The notes: a model not told the origin generated them from the letters alone. DNA of 64,000 nt from Proteiniphilum saccharofermentans (GCF_900095135.1 NZ_LT605205.1:1736001-1800000); one strand, 5' to 3'. Positions 20,062-29,394 are shown, counted from the first letter of the stretch. Made by a program: numbers and translations.

Positions 20062-22163
20062 CCCAACTTTCACTTACATTTCCACGCAATCCTGTCCAGA
20101 ATGAGTCAGGACGATCCCCTTGGCGGTGACTGTGACCTACATATTTTTATTTTCTTGAACGGCGCCTGTTTCATCTTTAGGATGGAGTATATCCTCTCCG
20201 CTTGCTTTGTCGGCCGACTGCATTGTCTCAGTTCCACCTTCTCACCCAGGGCATTGACGGCTTCTGTAGTCACCAATTTCTGCGTAGACATGCGGCGAAC
20301 AATCTCTGTCCAATAAGCGTTTTCTCCCGATTGCTTGAGTTGAAAGCGTATCGTATTGACAATCCAATAAGAAAGTAGTCCGAAGAATAAATGCGCATCA
20401 CTGCGTTCATCCTTTTGATGATAGATGGGTCGTAGATTGAGATCCGTTTTTAGCTGCCGGTTGGTGCATTCTATCTCACGAATCAAATTATAATACTCCC
20501 AGGTCGTCTGTTCGCCAAAAGTCCGTACGTTGGTTCTCAGGAAATAGACTCCCGTGTTTTTGTCTATTGCGGTAATATCCTTGATCGTCCAGTTTACTTT
20601 TTGCATTTCAGCTGGTTTCCTCTCATTGCACAGGTACGTTATTTGATAATGTCGCGCGATGGAGGGATAACGCTCAATGGCTCTGCCGACTCGTTCAACT
20701 ACTTTTTCGTAACGTTTGGTACCTCCTTTCCTTGTAATGGCCTCGTTGATTTTCTCCATCTCACCTTCAAAGCGTTCTTTCCATTGACGGTTCATGGAGG
20801 CTTCCGTCATTGCTTTTGAGGGAGAGGTGATCTCCAGATAATAATCCTCTTCAGGCCGGGTCTGCACTTCCCGCAAGGTAATCTCCTGTTTTCTGGTGTC
20901 ATGTACGGTTACCGTCCGGTGATCCTTCGAGAGGCTGTAGTCTTTTAACCGTGTGCGGGATACGCAAAGATAATTGTATCCTTTTTCTTTTATGCCTTGC
21001 AGGTTCTCTTCGGTGGAGATGCCTGCATCGATTACAACCAAGGTCTTTTTACTGGTGACGGAGGTTTTGACAGCCAACTTGTCAATCATACCGGGAAGTG
21101 ATTTGGGGTCTGAGGTATTGCCTGCAAGAATAGAGGAATAACGGATAAATCCCTCCCTGTTTATGCACAAGGCCAATACCAGTAATCGACAGTCGTTGCG
21201 CTTCTCCTTGCTGCGTCCGAAACGCGCTTTGCGACTTCCTGCTTTACGGCCTTCAAAATAGAAGTTGGTCAGGTCAAAAAGCACGATACGATTATCTATA
21301 TTGAACAGGTTATCCGTCCTTTGGCAAAGATGTCGTTCCAATTTATCTTTGATCCCATAAAGACGATCCGGCATTTGGTAGAGTGCATTGATGCCCGGAG
21401 TCCAATCCGGAGTACCTGAATAAAGTTCGCAAGCAGCGGAATTCTCCTTCATGACACGGTGTGTAGCCCATTCCGATGGACTATAAACGGTTCGGACAAT
21501 CAGATGGGAGAGAGCGGCATGAATGGCGTTTTCATTCCAGCCCTGGCCTCTTAGAAAATCTTCCAGCCCCAGGCGGTCAATGGTTTGTTTGCAAAGCCAT
21601 TCCGCGCCGATGTTACGGGCATCGGTATGTTCTACTGTATCCAAATCTATATACCTTTCGGACTCTTCTTTGGATTGGTTCTCTTTTTGGTTGAACCGGT
21701 CGATCCCTCCTTCGGCAAGCATGCGTTGCCAGTATCGTTCGGCAAAGAGGCGCTCTTCGTGAGAAAGTCCATCCTTATTTTCCGGGAAAAGAGATCCATG
21801 ATGCCGGTGTTGAAAACGCATAGTCAAGGCACGTGCAATACGTTTGACCTGGAGAGGCTTCAGACATGGTTCAAAACCGATATTCAGTACAATCAGGGAA
21901 TGCACATGTCCGCGCACATCTCGATAAGACTCCTGCAGTCGATAGTAAGGAGCTTCCTGTCCCGTGGCGGAATTGAAACGTAGTTGTACATTCACGTGCA
22001 TGAGACAAAAATACAACAAGACTTGCATTCAAAAGTGTCCTACAATCCGGATTTGACATACTTCCGAAAAATACGATCGCTGAATATCAAATGGCTATCA
22101 CATCAAAGGAGCATAAAACAGGCTCATTTTTTATCAAAAATAATTTTGAGGGTGAAAGTTGGG
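20062..22163. mobile_element. IS1634-like insertion sequence, copy 2 (2102 bp)
   Basis: Same length and ends as copy 1. The flanks differ: TTAA on the left (20058-20061) and TTAG on the right (22164-22167), so there is no clean target duplication. The DUF262 gene on the right has no continuation on the left. This fits a product of recombination between two IS copies or an adjacent deletion. Confidence 0.88.
20106..22028 (-). CDS. IS1634-like DDE transposase, copy 2
   Basis: 640 residues, intact, identical to copy 1 except Gln31 for Lys31; one other base change (near 21864) is silent. It has the same DDE motifs (LFDLTNFYFEG, VVIDAGIS). An intact frame in both copies means either could supply transposase. 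Confidence 0.88.
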   Translation of the reverse strand: MQVLLYFCLMHVNVQLRFNSATGQEAPYYRLQESYRDVRGHVHSLIVLNIGFEPCLKPLQVKRIARALTMRFQHRHHGSLFPENKDGLSHEERLFAERYWQRMLAEGGIDRFNQKENQSKEESERYIDLDTVEHTDARNIGAEWLCKQTIDRLGLEDFLRGQGWNENAIHAALSHLIVRTVYSPSEWATHRVMKENSAACELYSGTPDWTPGINALYQMPDRLYGIKDKLERHLCQRTDNLFNIDNRIVLFDLTNFYFEGRKAGSRKARFGRSKEKRNDCRLLVLALCINREGFIRYSSILAGNTSDPKSLPGMIDKLAVKTSVTSKKTLVVIDAGISTEENLQGIKEKGYNYLCVSRTRLKDYSLSKDHRTVTVHDTRKQEITLREVQTRPEEDYYLEITSPSKAMTEASMNRQWKERFEGEMEKINEAITRKGGTKRYEKVVERVGRAIERYPSIARHYQITYLCNERKPAEMQKVNWTIKDITAIDKNTGVYFLRTNVRTFGEQTTWEYYNLIREIECTNRQLKTDLNLRPIYHQKDERSDAHLFFGLLSYWIVNTIRFQLKQSGENAYWTEIVRRMSTQKLVTTEAVNALGEKVELRQCSRPTKQAERIYSILKMKQAPFKKIKICRSQSPPRGSS

Positions 22164-22845
22164 TTAGGATTCTCTTTAGTCATTTCAATCACAGGAAGCG
22201 AGTAATTATTAAAACCCAGAATAATTCTTCTGTGGAATTCATTCCAAAACTTAATTTTTTCCTTGTCATATTCCCAAAATTCGAAAAAAGATGGGAACCA
22301 TGTATCATACTCGTCTATAAGGCTAACGGGGTACATCATGTTCTCAAATTCCTTCTCTCGGGTTGTTAGATCTAAAACTACATCGCGACCAATATTCTCA
22401 GTTATAATTTTATTTTCGTTGATTGAAAATATTGCTTCTTCAAGATCAGTATCCGGATCCAGCGCTTTCTGCATATCAATATAATACCACCTGTTTATCT
22501 CATACCCCTTAGCGTTTCTTGTTTTTACAACCTTATTGGATATGATGGCCTGGTAAAGTGACGTGAGCCGTTGCTGTCCATCAAGAATCAACATTTCTGG
22601 TTTTTTGCCGTTTACCTCAGGGGCGCCCTCAATGGCTTTTGTTTTGAACCGGATGGATTCATTTCCGTTTTCAAGCAGCATCACTGCTCCTATGGGAAAT
22701 GACTTCGCGACACTAGCTAATATTCCTTTTATGCGATTGTCATCCCATACCCATCCTCGTTGAAAGTCGGGCAATTGAATTTTCCCTTCATGGATACTCT
22801 TTAATATCTCATACAGACTGGTTTTTTTGAATCAAATGTTTCCAT
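22164..22845 (-). pseudogene. DUF262 (GmrS-like N-terminal domain) gene, frameshifted and truncated
   Basis: The coding sequence shows the DUF262 core LPDFQRGWVWDDNRI and DGQQRLTSLYQAI, a ParB/Srx-like nucleotide-binding fold found in modification-dependent restriction enzymes and other defence proteins. The natural ATG at 22845 (METFDSKK) is out of frame with the rest because of a run of seven A (22822-22828); an eighth A would join them. The 3' end is cut by IS1634-like copy 2 at 22164, leaving about 225 of several hundred residues, then 13 IS-encoded codons. It is non-functional as sequenced. Confidence 0.8.
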
Positions 22846-22910
22846 AGCAGATCAAGCTAATTCAAATATTTAGAAAAATTATTTTGTTCTACAAGTTAAA
22901 ATGATTTTGA

Positions 22911-23174
22911 TATTCCGGTGATATGCACCCAGCGCTTCCGGCGATATGCACCCACTTGTTAAACTATTATTTTGACAAAGTTATCTTTTTTTTCTTAAAC
23001 TCTCACCTTTTTTATGAATAGCTTTCCATAAGAACGGAGACTCCCTGAGAAGAAAAAATCGATAATTTTGTACTTGCCTTTTTTGATAAATCAAAAAAGG
23101 ATGACCTTCGGAGTGCCCTCCGGGAGAACGGAGGGGGTCAACATCCCGGACAAGGGGTCAGCATCACCGGAATA
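22911..23174. mobile_element. Ends-only IS21-like relic (264 bp)
   Basis: The outer ends tattccggtgat (22911-22922) and atcaccggaata (23163-23174) are a perfect 12 bp inverted repeat. Inside the left end the motif tccggYgatatgcaccca occurs twice; inside the right end ggggtcagcatcaccgg and ggtcaacatcccgg form a comparable pair. Multiple repeats at both ends are typical of IS21-family termini, but no istA or istB lies between. A perfect 11 bp hairpin, ccttttttgat-aa-atcaaaaaagg, sits at about 23078-23101. Confidence 0.6.
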
Positions 23175-23346
23175 CGCAAGTAGCCTTAATATCATTTTTA
23201 TGGTTATAACCACAAAAATAATAATTTAAATTCATTTGTTATGGGTGTAACCCTAATATTTTTTCTTTTACTTCGGAAATCACGGTGCTGATTTCCAGAC
23301 GAACAGTGTGTGCCACTGTCCTGCGGGGATATGGATGCCGTGCAGA

Positions 23347-24294
23347 TTATACTGTTTTCATTAATCGGAATTTCATTCCGTAGATGCCGACTAATGTGAC
23401 TACCAGTATCAGGAAGATCCACCATCCCACAATGGGGTAAAGGGCAATGATCAGTGTGGAACAGAGCAGTTGCGCCAGGAAATAGGACATGGAGACTGTC
23501 CTGTGCCCGGTTTTTAGTTCGTTGGCCATGATCTGGTAGAAGTGCAGTCGGTGCGCCTCCATGATATTCTGTTTCAGGTAAATCCTGTGTGCTATTGTGC
23601 ATACCGTATCCACCCCGTACACCATCAGGAACCCGATCCATACCAGGTTCTGCGTTTTAATGATCAGCAGCAGTTACAGGGTTACGATCCAGAAGGCGAT
23701 GCCCACGCTTCCCACATCGCCCGCGAAGCATTTCGCCCTTTTCCTGAAGTTAAAGAACAGGAATACCAGTGAAGCGAGTAGGGGAAAAAGCAGGAAATCG
23801 TTATCGGTGAAAGGTTGTATATATATGTTCACATAGATCATTGGGAGCAGTACCGCCAGCGTGTACAATCCCGTCATGCCGTTGATGCCGTCCATGAAGT
23901 TGTATGCGTTCATAATGCCCGTAAACAGGATATATCCAATCACAATAGCCCACCAGGGATAGCCCCCGAATATGTCTGTCATGTAAAACACACACGTCAT
24001 GGCCAGCAGGGGGATTATTAACCGGATATTTTGGCCCAAGCCTTTTATATCGTTCCAAAGGCTGATTCCCGCAATGATGGTGATACCTGTAAAAAACCAC
24101 ACTGCCGCTTCCGATGGATTGAGCAACACGTAAAGCAGGGCGGCGACCCAGTAGATAATGCCGCCTCCCCGCAGCGTGATCCGGGTGTGAGAACTCCGCT
24201 CGTTGGGCTTGTCTATGATGTTATATTTGTCCGCGATACGGAAGTAAACGATTTCCGCGGCGAAAAGTAAGACAATGACAAATAGATAAATCAT
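23347..24294 (-). pseudogene. WecA/MraY-like initiating glycosyl-1-phosphate transferase, one nonsense mutation
   Basis: The frame runs for 316 codons with one internal TAA at codon 207. The intact paralogue at 34991-35962 has TTA (Leu) at this place, in the run TLLLLLIIK, so a single T-to-A change killed the gene. Motifs of the polyprenyl-phosphate HexNAc-1-phosphate transferase family remain: DKPNERSSH, AYNFMDGINGMTGLY and FAGDVGS, with about ten membrane spans. The two halves are otherwise well preserved, so inactivation is recent or the site is misread. Confidence 0.85.
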
Positions 24295-24325
24295 TTCAAC
24301 TTATATTTTAATCATTTTGACACAT

Positions 24326-27154
24326 CTACCACTTCCATTTTTCCCGTCTCTTCATCTCCTTTTCCAATTTCTTGTGGTATTCCCTGGCCTCTTTTTCGGC
24401 TATCTGCAAGGCATTCTGCCTGATCTCATCGTCCGCCAGGTCTGTGCTCCCGAAAATTTCTGCTACCGACACCCATTGCCCGTCAATCAGTATCGATAGT
24501 GCCGGATTAAGCAGGTAATAACCCCTACTGACCCGTTTGAATAATTTTTTATTGTAAGGATTGTTGCTGTCAACTTCATGTTTGGCGAGAAGCGACAGCA
24601 GGTATTCCCGTTTCTTGCGATGGGAAGGTACTACCGCGCCCGAAAAATGCTGGATACTCCCGAGCAGGTCATCTACTTTGACCCCCATCTCCTCGTAATA
24701 CGATTTCTTTTGAAGGATCACTTGTTGCACGGCGATGAACAGGTTGATCAGCAGGTATTCCACCTTGTGGGCGTCAATCTTGATCAAATGCCCGTCCGCC
24801 TCTATTTTCATTGACTCGGAAAGCAACAAGGAATAAATTTTACCCAGTTTGTTTTTGGCATAGTCGGTGGATACAAAAGCCTGCTCGAGCGCTATCTGAA
24901 GAGGTGTTCTCCGGAAAGTATCTTGTAGGTCGGGGTTGGCGCCGTTACCAAGCAACGCCTTGACGATGAGGGTGGCTCCCGCGAAAGCGGCCGCGTGCAA
25001 GGGGGTGAAATTATGCGCGTCCCGGTAGTTTATCCCGTACTTGTTGAGTAGGGGGATGATCATTTTCACATTGTCCACCCTATAGGATTGGTAATATTTT
25101 CTGAACAACGAAGGCCGTTCGGACTCGTAACGCTCAGCCCGTTTGTAATTTAAGCCGGCCAATTGGTTCATAATCACGGTTTGGTTATGTAGCAGGGCAA
25201 AGTCAAAAAGCCTGTCTTTCGCCTTTTTGTTAAAATTATCCGGGTCAAGCGCCTCTTTTCGGGCTTTCCGGTACAGTTCGATGGTCATCGGCTCCCAATT
25301 CGGTTTTTCGGTAGCCAGGATGCCTTTTCTGATGGCCTCCACCTGTTCTGTTTTTCCCTGCATTTCGAGACGCCTTGCTTCTTGCTTCCAGTCGTCGGCC
25401 GAAGATATCTCTTCTCTCAGATCTTTCGGCGGTGTCTCTTCCGCTACTTCCAATAAGCGGAGCAACTTGTGCCCTTTTGCCTGCTCAACGATATAGATGT
25501 TTTTTACGGCCCGCGTGACAGCCACATACAACGAGTTGATATAAAACTTGTAAGCGTCGAGAGACTTGTCGGTTTTGTCCTTCGCCCGTGCATAAGCCAG
25601 TTCTTCAACCGACAGGTCTCCGGGGGTTACCCCGTCGCAAATGGCATTGTATTCAGAGGTGTTGCCGGAAATGAAATTGTAGAGGATGACATTTTCATAT
25701 TCAAGTCCTTTTAATTCCTGTACCGAAAACAACAAGGGTGTCTGGAACAGTTCCCTTGCCTTGGGCTTGTCCTCGTTTCGCAATACCAACACGGCATATT
25801 TGACCGACCGGCGTGTTTTTCGTTCCACTTCGGCGATGGTATTTCCCTTGTTGTCAATGAAAACGGCTTCCCCTTTCGCTTCGGCGACCGTGTTGACCAA
25901 GTAATTGCTTTCTTTGTCGATGGAGCCGAAACGGGCATTTTTAATTTTCAATAACCTGTTGGCCAAATCCGAGATGGTCTGGCTGTTGCGATAGTTCGCA
26001 TGGAGTATTTTCATTTCGTTTTCTTTCATGTCGCTATGGTAAAACATGCTTTTCAGGTGCGACCATGAAAAGAAATTGGGGTGTACTATCTGATTGGAAT
26101 CGCCGCATAATATGAAGTTGGCCGGTGATTTCAGCGACTTGAGGATGATGTGTAACTGTATGTTGGTGAAATCCTGCACTTCGTCCACCACGATAAAGTC
26201 ATATATCGGAGTGCAGTAGGGCTGCCATTGATGCGAAAGGATATTGATGTCGTAATGGCCGTTTCCTTTCAGGTAATCCAGGTATTTTTCAAACAGGTTA
26301 TACACCGCGTTCCGTTCGTTGGCCAGGAAGATGGATTGTTTTACCCCGAGCGAGAGGTATTCTTCGAGCGGGAGGTACTCTTTTGTGACATCGTACCCGG
26401 TGATCACACCCCGGAATTCTTCGAATGTCTTATGGGCGTCTTTCAGTTTGGAGGCTTGCCGGTGCTTGGAGAACCATGCTTCGAATGTTCTGAAATCCAT
26501 CTCTTTCCCTTTCGGTATCTTCAGTGTTTCGATGAATTCCCGGTAAGAAAGAAAATCAATTTCCAGTTTGTCGTTTTCGTAATTGTAGGAATAAAACAGG
26601 CGCGCCGAGTTTTCCGCGAGAAAGGGGGAGAGGGTGATATAGAGCACCCGGCCCGAGAGCGATTTGATCTTTTCAAGTGTAAGTGCCGTCTTCCCGCTTC
26701 CGGCCGATCCGATGATGATTTGCGGCAAGGGCAGAGATAGTATCTCGTCTTGGTGGTCATCGAACGACAACACCTTGTCGAGCAGGTGGAAATGACGATA
26801 CTTGGGGTTCACATAAGTGAGCGGCATAAAATCACCATCAGGTATTTCCCGCGTGTCCTTGACCGGGACCATCTTGGCTTCATCTGCTTTACTTCCCCGC
26901 AAAAAACGGGATTTGTCATACGCATGGTTAAAAATGATTTCCATGATCATCAGGCAGGTCTGGCCCTTGTGGCGGCCAAATTTGAACAGCAATCGGTTTT
27001 CGTAGTCCAGCCTGGCCCGGTAGTAGCCGGTTCCCGTCATCTTTTTCACTTCGGCCGATGCAAAATCGCCCCGTGAAAGTTGTTCCACTGTTTTGTCAAA
27101 TAGCTTCCTGATTTTACCGGGTTTTATATCGTTGTATATGAGTACACTGAACAT
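24326..27154 (-). CDS. ParE/RelE-like + UvrD-type helicase + ankyrin-repeat fusion
   Basis: 942 residues from the ATG at 27154 (MFSVLIYND). Residues 1-85 resemble a RelE/ParE-fold domain (GTGYYRARLDYENRLLF, then FNHAYDKSRF). Residues about 120-565 are a superfamily 1 helicase: GSAGSGKT (149-156), DEVQD (324-328), GDSNQI, ANYRNSQ, QELKGLEYENVIL and YVAVTRA (542-548). About 694-760 carries ankyrin repeats (FTPLHAAAFAG, RTPLQIALEQA). The rest is helical and ends in a basic tail. It lies 90 bp downstream of a RES-Xre toxin-antitoxin pair, same strand. A DNA-processing defence role is inferred. Confidence 0.8.
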   Translation of the reverse strand: MFSVLIYNDIKPGKIRKLFDKTVEQLSRGDFASAEVKKMTGTGYYRARLDYENRLLFKFGRHKGQTCLMIMEIIFNHAYDKSRFLRGSKADEAKMVPVKDTREIPDGDFMPLTYVNPKYRHFHLLDKVLSFDDHQDEILSLPLPQIIIGSAGSGKTALTLEKIKSLSGRVLYITLSPFLAENSARLFYSYNYENDKLEIDFLSYREFIETLKIPKGKEMDFRTFEAWFSKHRQASKLKDAHKTFEEFRGVITGYDVTKEYLPLEEYLSLGVKQSIFLANERNAVYNLFEKYLDYLKGNGHYDINILSHQWQPYCTPIYDFIVVDEVQDFTNIQLHIILKSLKSPANFILCGDSNQIVHPNFFSWSHLKSMFYHSDMKENEMKILHANYRNSQTISDLANRLLKIKNARFGSIDKESNYLVNTVAEAKGEAVFIDNKGNTIAEVERKTRRSVKYAVLVLRNEDKPKARELFQTPLLFSVQELKGLEYENVILYNFISGNTSEYNAICDGVTPGDLSVEELAYARAKDKTDKSLDAYKFYINSLYVAVTRAVKNIYIVEQAKGHKLLRLLEVAEETPPKDLREEISSADDWKQEARRLEMQGKTEQVEAIRKGILATEKPNWEPMTIELYRKARKEALDPDNFNKKAKDRLFDFALLHNQTVIMNQLAGLNYKRAERYESERPSLFRKYYQSYRVDNVKMIIPLLNKYGINYRDAHNFTPLHAAAFAGATLIVKALLGNGANPDLQDTFRRTPLQIALEQAFVSTDYAKNKLGKIYSLLLSESMKIEADGHLIKIDAHKVEYLLINLFIAVQQVILQKKSYYEEMGVKVDDLLGSIQHFSGAVVPSHRKKREYLLSLLAKHEVDSNNPYNKKLFKRVSRGYYLLNPALSILIDGQWVSVAEIFGSTDLADDEIRQNALQIAEKEAREYHKKLEKEMKRREKWKW

Positions 27155-27216
27155 GATTATTTTGTTGACTTTTTCATTTTTGCATCCATTATTGGATGGA
27201 AAGCACAATGACTGAT

Positions 27217-27244
27217 GTTGTCTAAAGTTTGGGGGTAATTATAT
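27217..27244. repeat. Intergenic repeat, copy 1
   Basis: gttgtctaaa..gggggtaattata recurs at 34256-34283 with four mismatches over 27 bp. Each copy lies 60-95 bp upstream of an ATPase gene on the minus strand (the helicase fusion and the PtuA-like gene). It may mark module borders or a shared control site. Confidence 0.45.
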
Positions 27245-27245
27245 C

Positions 27246-27704
27246 TTACTTGAAAATTCGCCTGTCAAAAGGAAACTCCACTATATTGACGATTTTTATC
27301 CTGTTGAAGTCTTTATGATGGGGATTAATGAGGATATTATAATCGCCTTTCGTTACTACTGAAGGAGTTTTCAACAGGCAAAATTTATTCTCCGACACAA
27401 AATCATCTCCGAACTTCTGGGTGGAAAGCGGATGAGGAAAGAAATTCCAGTCGTCTGGTAGATCCGTTACCAAAACCTCCTTTATGGCAATATTGTCCGG
27501 AATATAAATCGTGATCATCCGGTAATCATCCGGGAGCGTGGCCAACGTGAGATGCACGGCTACTTCGGCCATTGCCAGCGACCGGTTGCTTGCCGTATAA
27601 ATCAGTTCAATCCCTTTGGAGTTCCAACGGGCGCCCCTGATTGCAGCCCCTTTTCCCGAGAGTTTATGGGCATATGCTTCCCTTGCAAGCCTGAATACCT
27701 CCAT
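27246..27704 (-). CDS. RES-domain toxin
   Basis: 152 residues, the typical RES length. The Arg-Glu-Ser type core is visible: FRLAREAYAH near the N-terminus, GARWNSKGIELIYTA, then SLAMAEVAVH. RES toxins deplete NAD+ in the cytosol by phosphorolysis or hydrolysis and are neutralised by an Xre-type partner. It lies 12 bp downstream of the antitoxin gene in the standard antitoxin-toxin order. It is intact. Confidence 0.9.
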   Translation of the reverse strand: MEVFRLAREAYAHKLSGKGAAIRGARWNSKGIELIYTASNRSLAMAEVAVHLTLATLPDDYRMITIYIPDNIAIKEVLVTDLPDDWNFFPHPLSTQKFGDDFVSENKFCLLKTPSVVTKGDYNILINPHHKDFNRIKIVNIVEFPFDRRIFK

Positions 27705-27716
27705 TCTTGGATTAAT

Positions 27717-28205
27717 TTATACAAGTATCCCCTGGTTCAACCTTATCAATTCATCCATTACCAGCTCTTTTCCATACGAGCTGCTAAGTAATTCCATCGG
27801 CTTTAAATTTCCCAGGGCATAACTGGGCGTATTCAGCCACTCTTTAAATTTATCGATATTACCGAACAAATCCATGCCGGCTTTGGTAACTTCCGTCATA
27901 GCGATTATTTTTTCGGATTGAAGGGGTTTGAAACGATAATTTTCAGTCGATTTATAGCGTTGCAACGACTTGGTTGAAATACTCAAAAGCGTGGCCCATT
28001 CACTTTCCGTGAAAGGCGAGTAATCCTGGATCCGGTTAAAAAAAGAATAAGGTATCCCTTTGTTAATCGTTTCAATAACCTTTATCTTATCTATAAAAAA
28101 GTACTGATCGGGCGTGTTTGGCAACTTGATTTTTTTATCATATTGCTCTAAAATATCAGATACTTCGTCAGTACACGTTTTCTTATTTTTTTCGCTGTTC
28201 ATCAT
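27717..28205 (-). CDS. Xre/MbcA/ParS-type antitoxin of the RES toxin
   Basis: 162 residues; Met1 or Met2 could be used. The middle contains a helix-turn-helix (FTESEWATLLSISTKSLQRY) and the C-terminal half the MbcA/ParS toxin-binding domain (AGMDLFGNIDKFKEWLNTPSYALGN in part). These proteins bind the RES toxin and repress the shared promoter. The start codon overlaps the stop of a decayed upstream frame (ATGA arrangement), so the pair may once have been coupled to a longer operon. Confidence 0.88.
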   Translation of the reverse strand: MMNSEKNKKTCTDEVSDILEQYDKKIKLPNTPDQYFFIDKIKVIETINKGIPYSFFNRIQDYSPFTESEWATLLSISTKSLQRYKSTENYRFKPLQSEKIIAMTEVTKAGMDLFGNIDKFKEWLNTPSYALGNLKPMELLSSSYGKELVMDELIRLNQGILV

Positions 28206-28386
28206 CTCATGTGTGGATAATCGTCTTCAAAAATAAGACAAATGTCCAAATCCTCCAAACTTTTCTCTTTAATTTTATCTAAAAGACGTAAGGATTTACC
28301 ATCAATACCGTGGACACCACAATATCAATATCATTCTGATTGCCTTTAGGTTCCCACCATGAACCGATAGCACGGTATTGGAACTC
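28202..28386 (-). pseudogene. Decayed gene remnant ending at the antitoxin start
   Basis: Two short out-of-frame pieces are readable. First, FQYRAIGSWWEPKGNQND and IDIVV, like the C-terminal nuclease-like part of DUF234-type ATPases. Then, one frame on, GIDGKSLRLLDKIKEK, ending PHMR and a stop that overlaps the antitoxin ATG. This is a frameshifted 3' end; the second piece has no recognised family. Confidence 0.45.
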
Positions 28387-28560
28387 TTATCTCCTAATGC
28401 GGCTTCTATGGAGTATGGATATAAACTGTTCCCCTTCTGTATCATTGATTAATTCCGTATTGGGATGCTCTTTCAAGGCGCGTCTTATACCGGAGCCGAG
28501 TCCTCTGTACTTCATCAGTTTTGAGGCGGAAGAGACAATAAGATTATTTTACCGCCGTAT
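28387..28560 (-). pseudogene. C-terminal relic of an AlbA_4 (RecG-like) protein
   Basis: The minus strand reads KLMKYRGLGSGIRRALKEH, then NDTEGEQF and a stop at 28387. This is the characteristic tail of AlbA_4-domain putative DNA-binding proteins (the YRGLGSGI motif). An in-frame stop precedes it, so only the last about 55 codons survive. Confidence 0.6.
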
Positions 28561-28639
28561 TTCCCGATTTTATGTTTTCAACCGTCAGGTTATTAGGCAA
28601 ATATCTTATATTTCAAAACTAACGAATTGAATATAAGGT

Positions 28640-28990
28640 TCTTAAATATAACATTTAGGCTTTATTAGTAACAAAATAGTGACAAAAAAGACTTTGCCTT
28701 ATAAACATAAACAGATAATACAGCGTGCTTTTTAATAGATGGATATGTACCGATATTTTTTGCCGTGGTATATATTGCTAATGTGTGGTTATCCTTGCAT
28801 CATTTTTTAGGGACGATTGCAAACGTTGTGCAATAGTTGTCCGTATATCTCTCGTTTAGTTCAAAAAGTCACATCAAAAAATGCTTCGGCTTGCCGGTCT
28901 CGTGCCCCGCCGGATGCTGTTAACGAATGTTAACTGCTTGTTAGGCCTAAGCACTTTTTGTAAACTGCCCTTACATCAGCAAGCTGACCG
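28640..28990. other. Gene-free stretch
   Basis: About 350 bp between two gene relics with no supported coding sequence on either strand. A short segment near 28920-28960 (gttaacg, gttaactgc, gttaggcc) has core-like GTTAGGC words but no paired structure that would make it an integron attC site. Confidence 0.5.
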
Positions 28991-28995
28991 CTATT

Positions 28996-29330
28996 TCATC
29001 TATCATTGCCTTGCAATAGCCAATCTGCTACATTCAACTTGCGTATTCCGTCATAAACCGGATTTAAGTCAATATCGGTTGTGAGCAGATATTTCGGATT
29101 GGAATCTTTTATTGCCCGCAGTGAAGCGAGTTCACGTTCAAGCGTTTCGGGCTGCATTGTAGTCCATGCCACTTGGTAATATGAGGTATAACCGTCATCA
29201 TCGGTAACAACAAAATCGACTTCCATATTATTGATTTTTCCTACATAAACATTTTTATATCTGCGTAGTAACTCAAAATAGACCATGTTTTCGAGCCAAT
29301 GTGAAATATCCGTCTGCAAGATAACTTGAT
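28996..29330 (-). pseudogene. C-terminal fragment of an AAA/DUF4143 ATPase
   Basis: About 110 codons: ISHWLENMVYFELLRRY, YVGKINNMEVDFVV and YYQVAWT, ending at 28996. This is the DUF4143 nuclease-like domain normally found after an AAA ATPase domain of about 200 residues, which is missing. The break at about 29331 coincides with IS-derived repeats, so insertion events removed or separated the 5' part. Confidence 0.75.
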
Positions 29331-29339
29331 CTTTTCAAA

Positions 29340-29394
29340 GTGGCACAAATCGAACCGTAAAAAGTGGCACGGTTTGAACCGAAAAAGGTGGCAC
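29340..29394. repeat. Three GTGGCAC repeats at 24 bp spacing (IS end relic)
   Basis: gtggcac starts at 29340, 29364 and 29388, exactly 24 bp apart, each followed by caaatcgaaccg- or ggtttgaaccg-like sequence. A near copy of the first (tggcacaaatcaaaccgt) lies at 31897-31914 on the other side of the IS21 element. Spaced terminal repeats suggest the end of an older IS into which the IS21 inserted. Confidence 0.5.

Noticed and set aside
12056-22167. A 10 kb composite transposon made of the two IS1634-like copies, with TTAG on both outer flanks
   Set aside because: Copy 1 has its own TTAG on both sides and its removal exactly restores a gene, so it inserted alone. The match with the outer flank of copy 2 is explained by target preference.
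23347-23625. The C-terminal half of the WecA-like pseudogene as a separate small membrane protein
   Set aside because: It is in the same frame as the upstream half with one TAA between and aligns continuously with the intact paralogue.
28915-28965. Integron attC site
   Set aside because: A GTTAGGC core word is present but no matching second core and no paired arms at the right distance; no integrase in the window.
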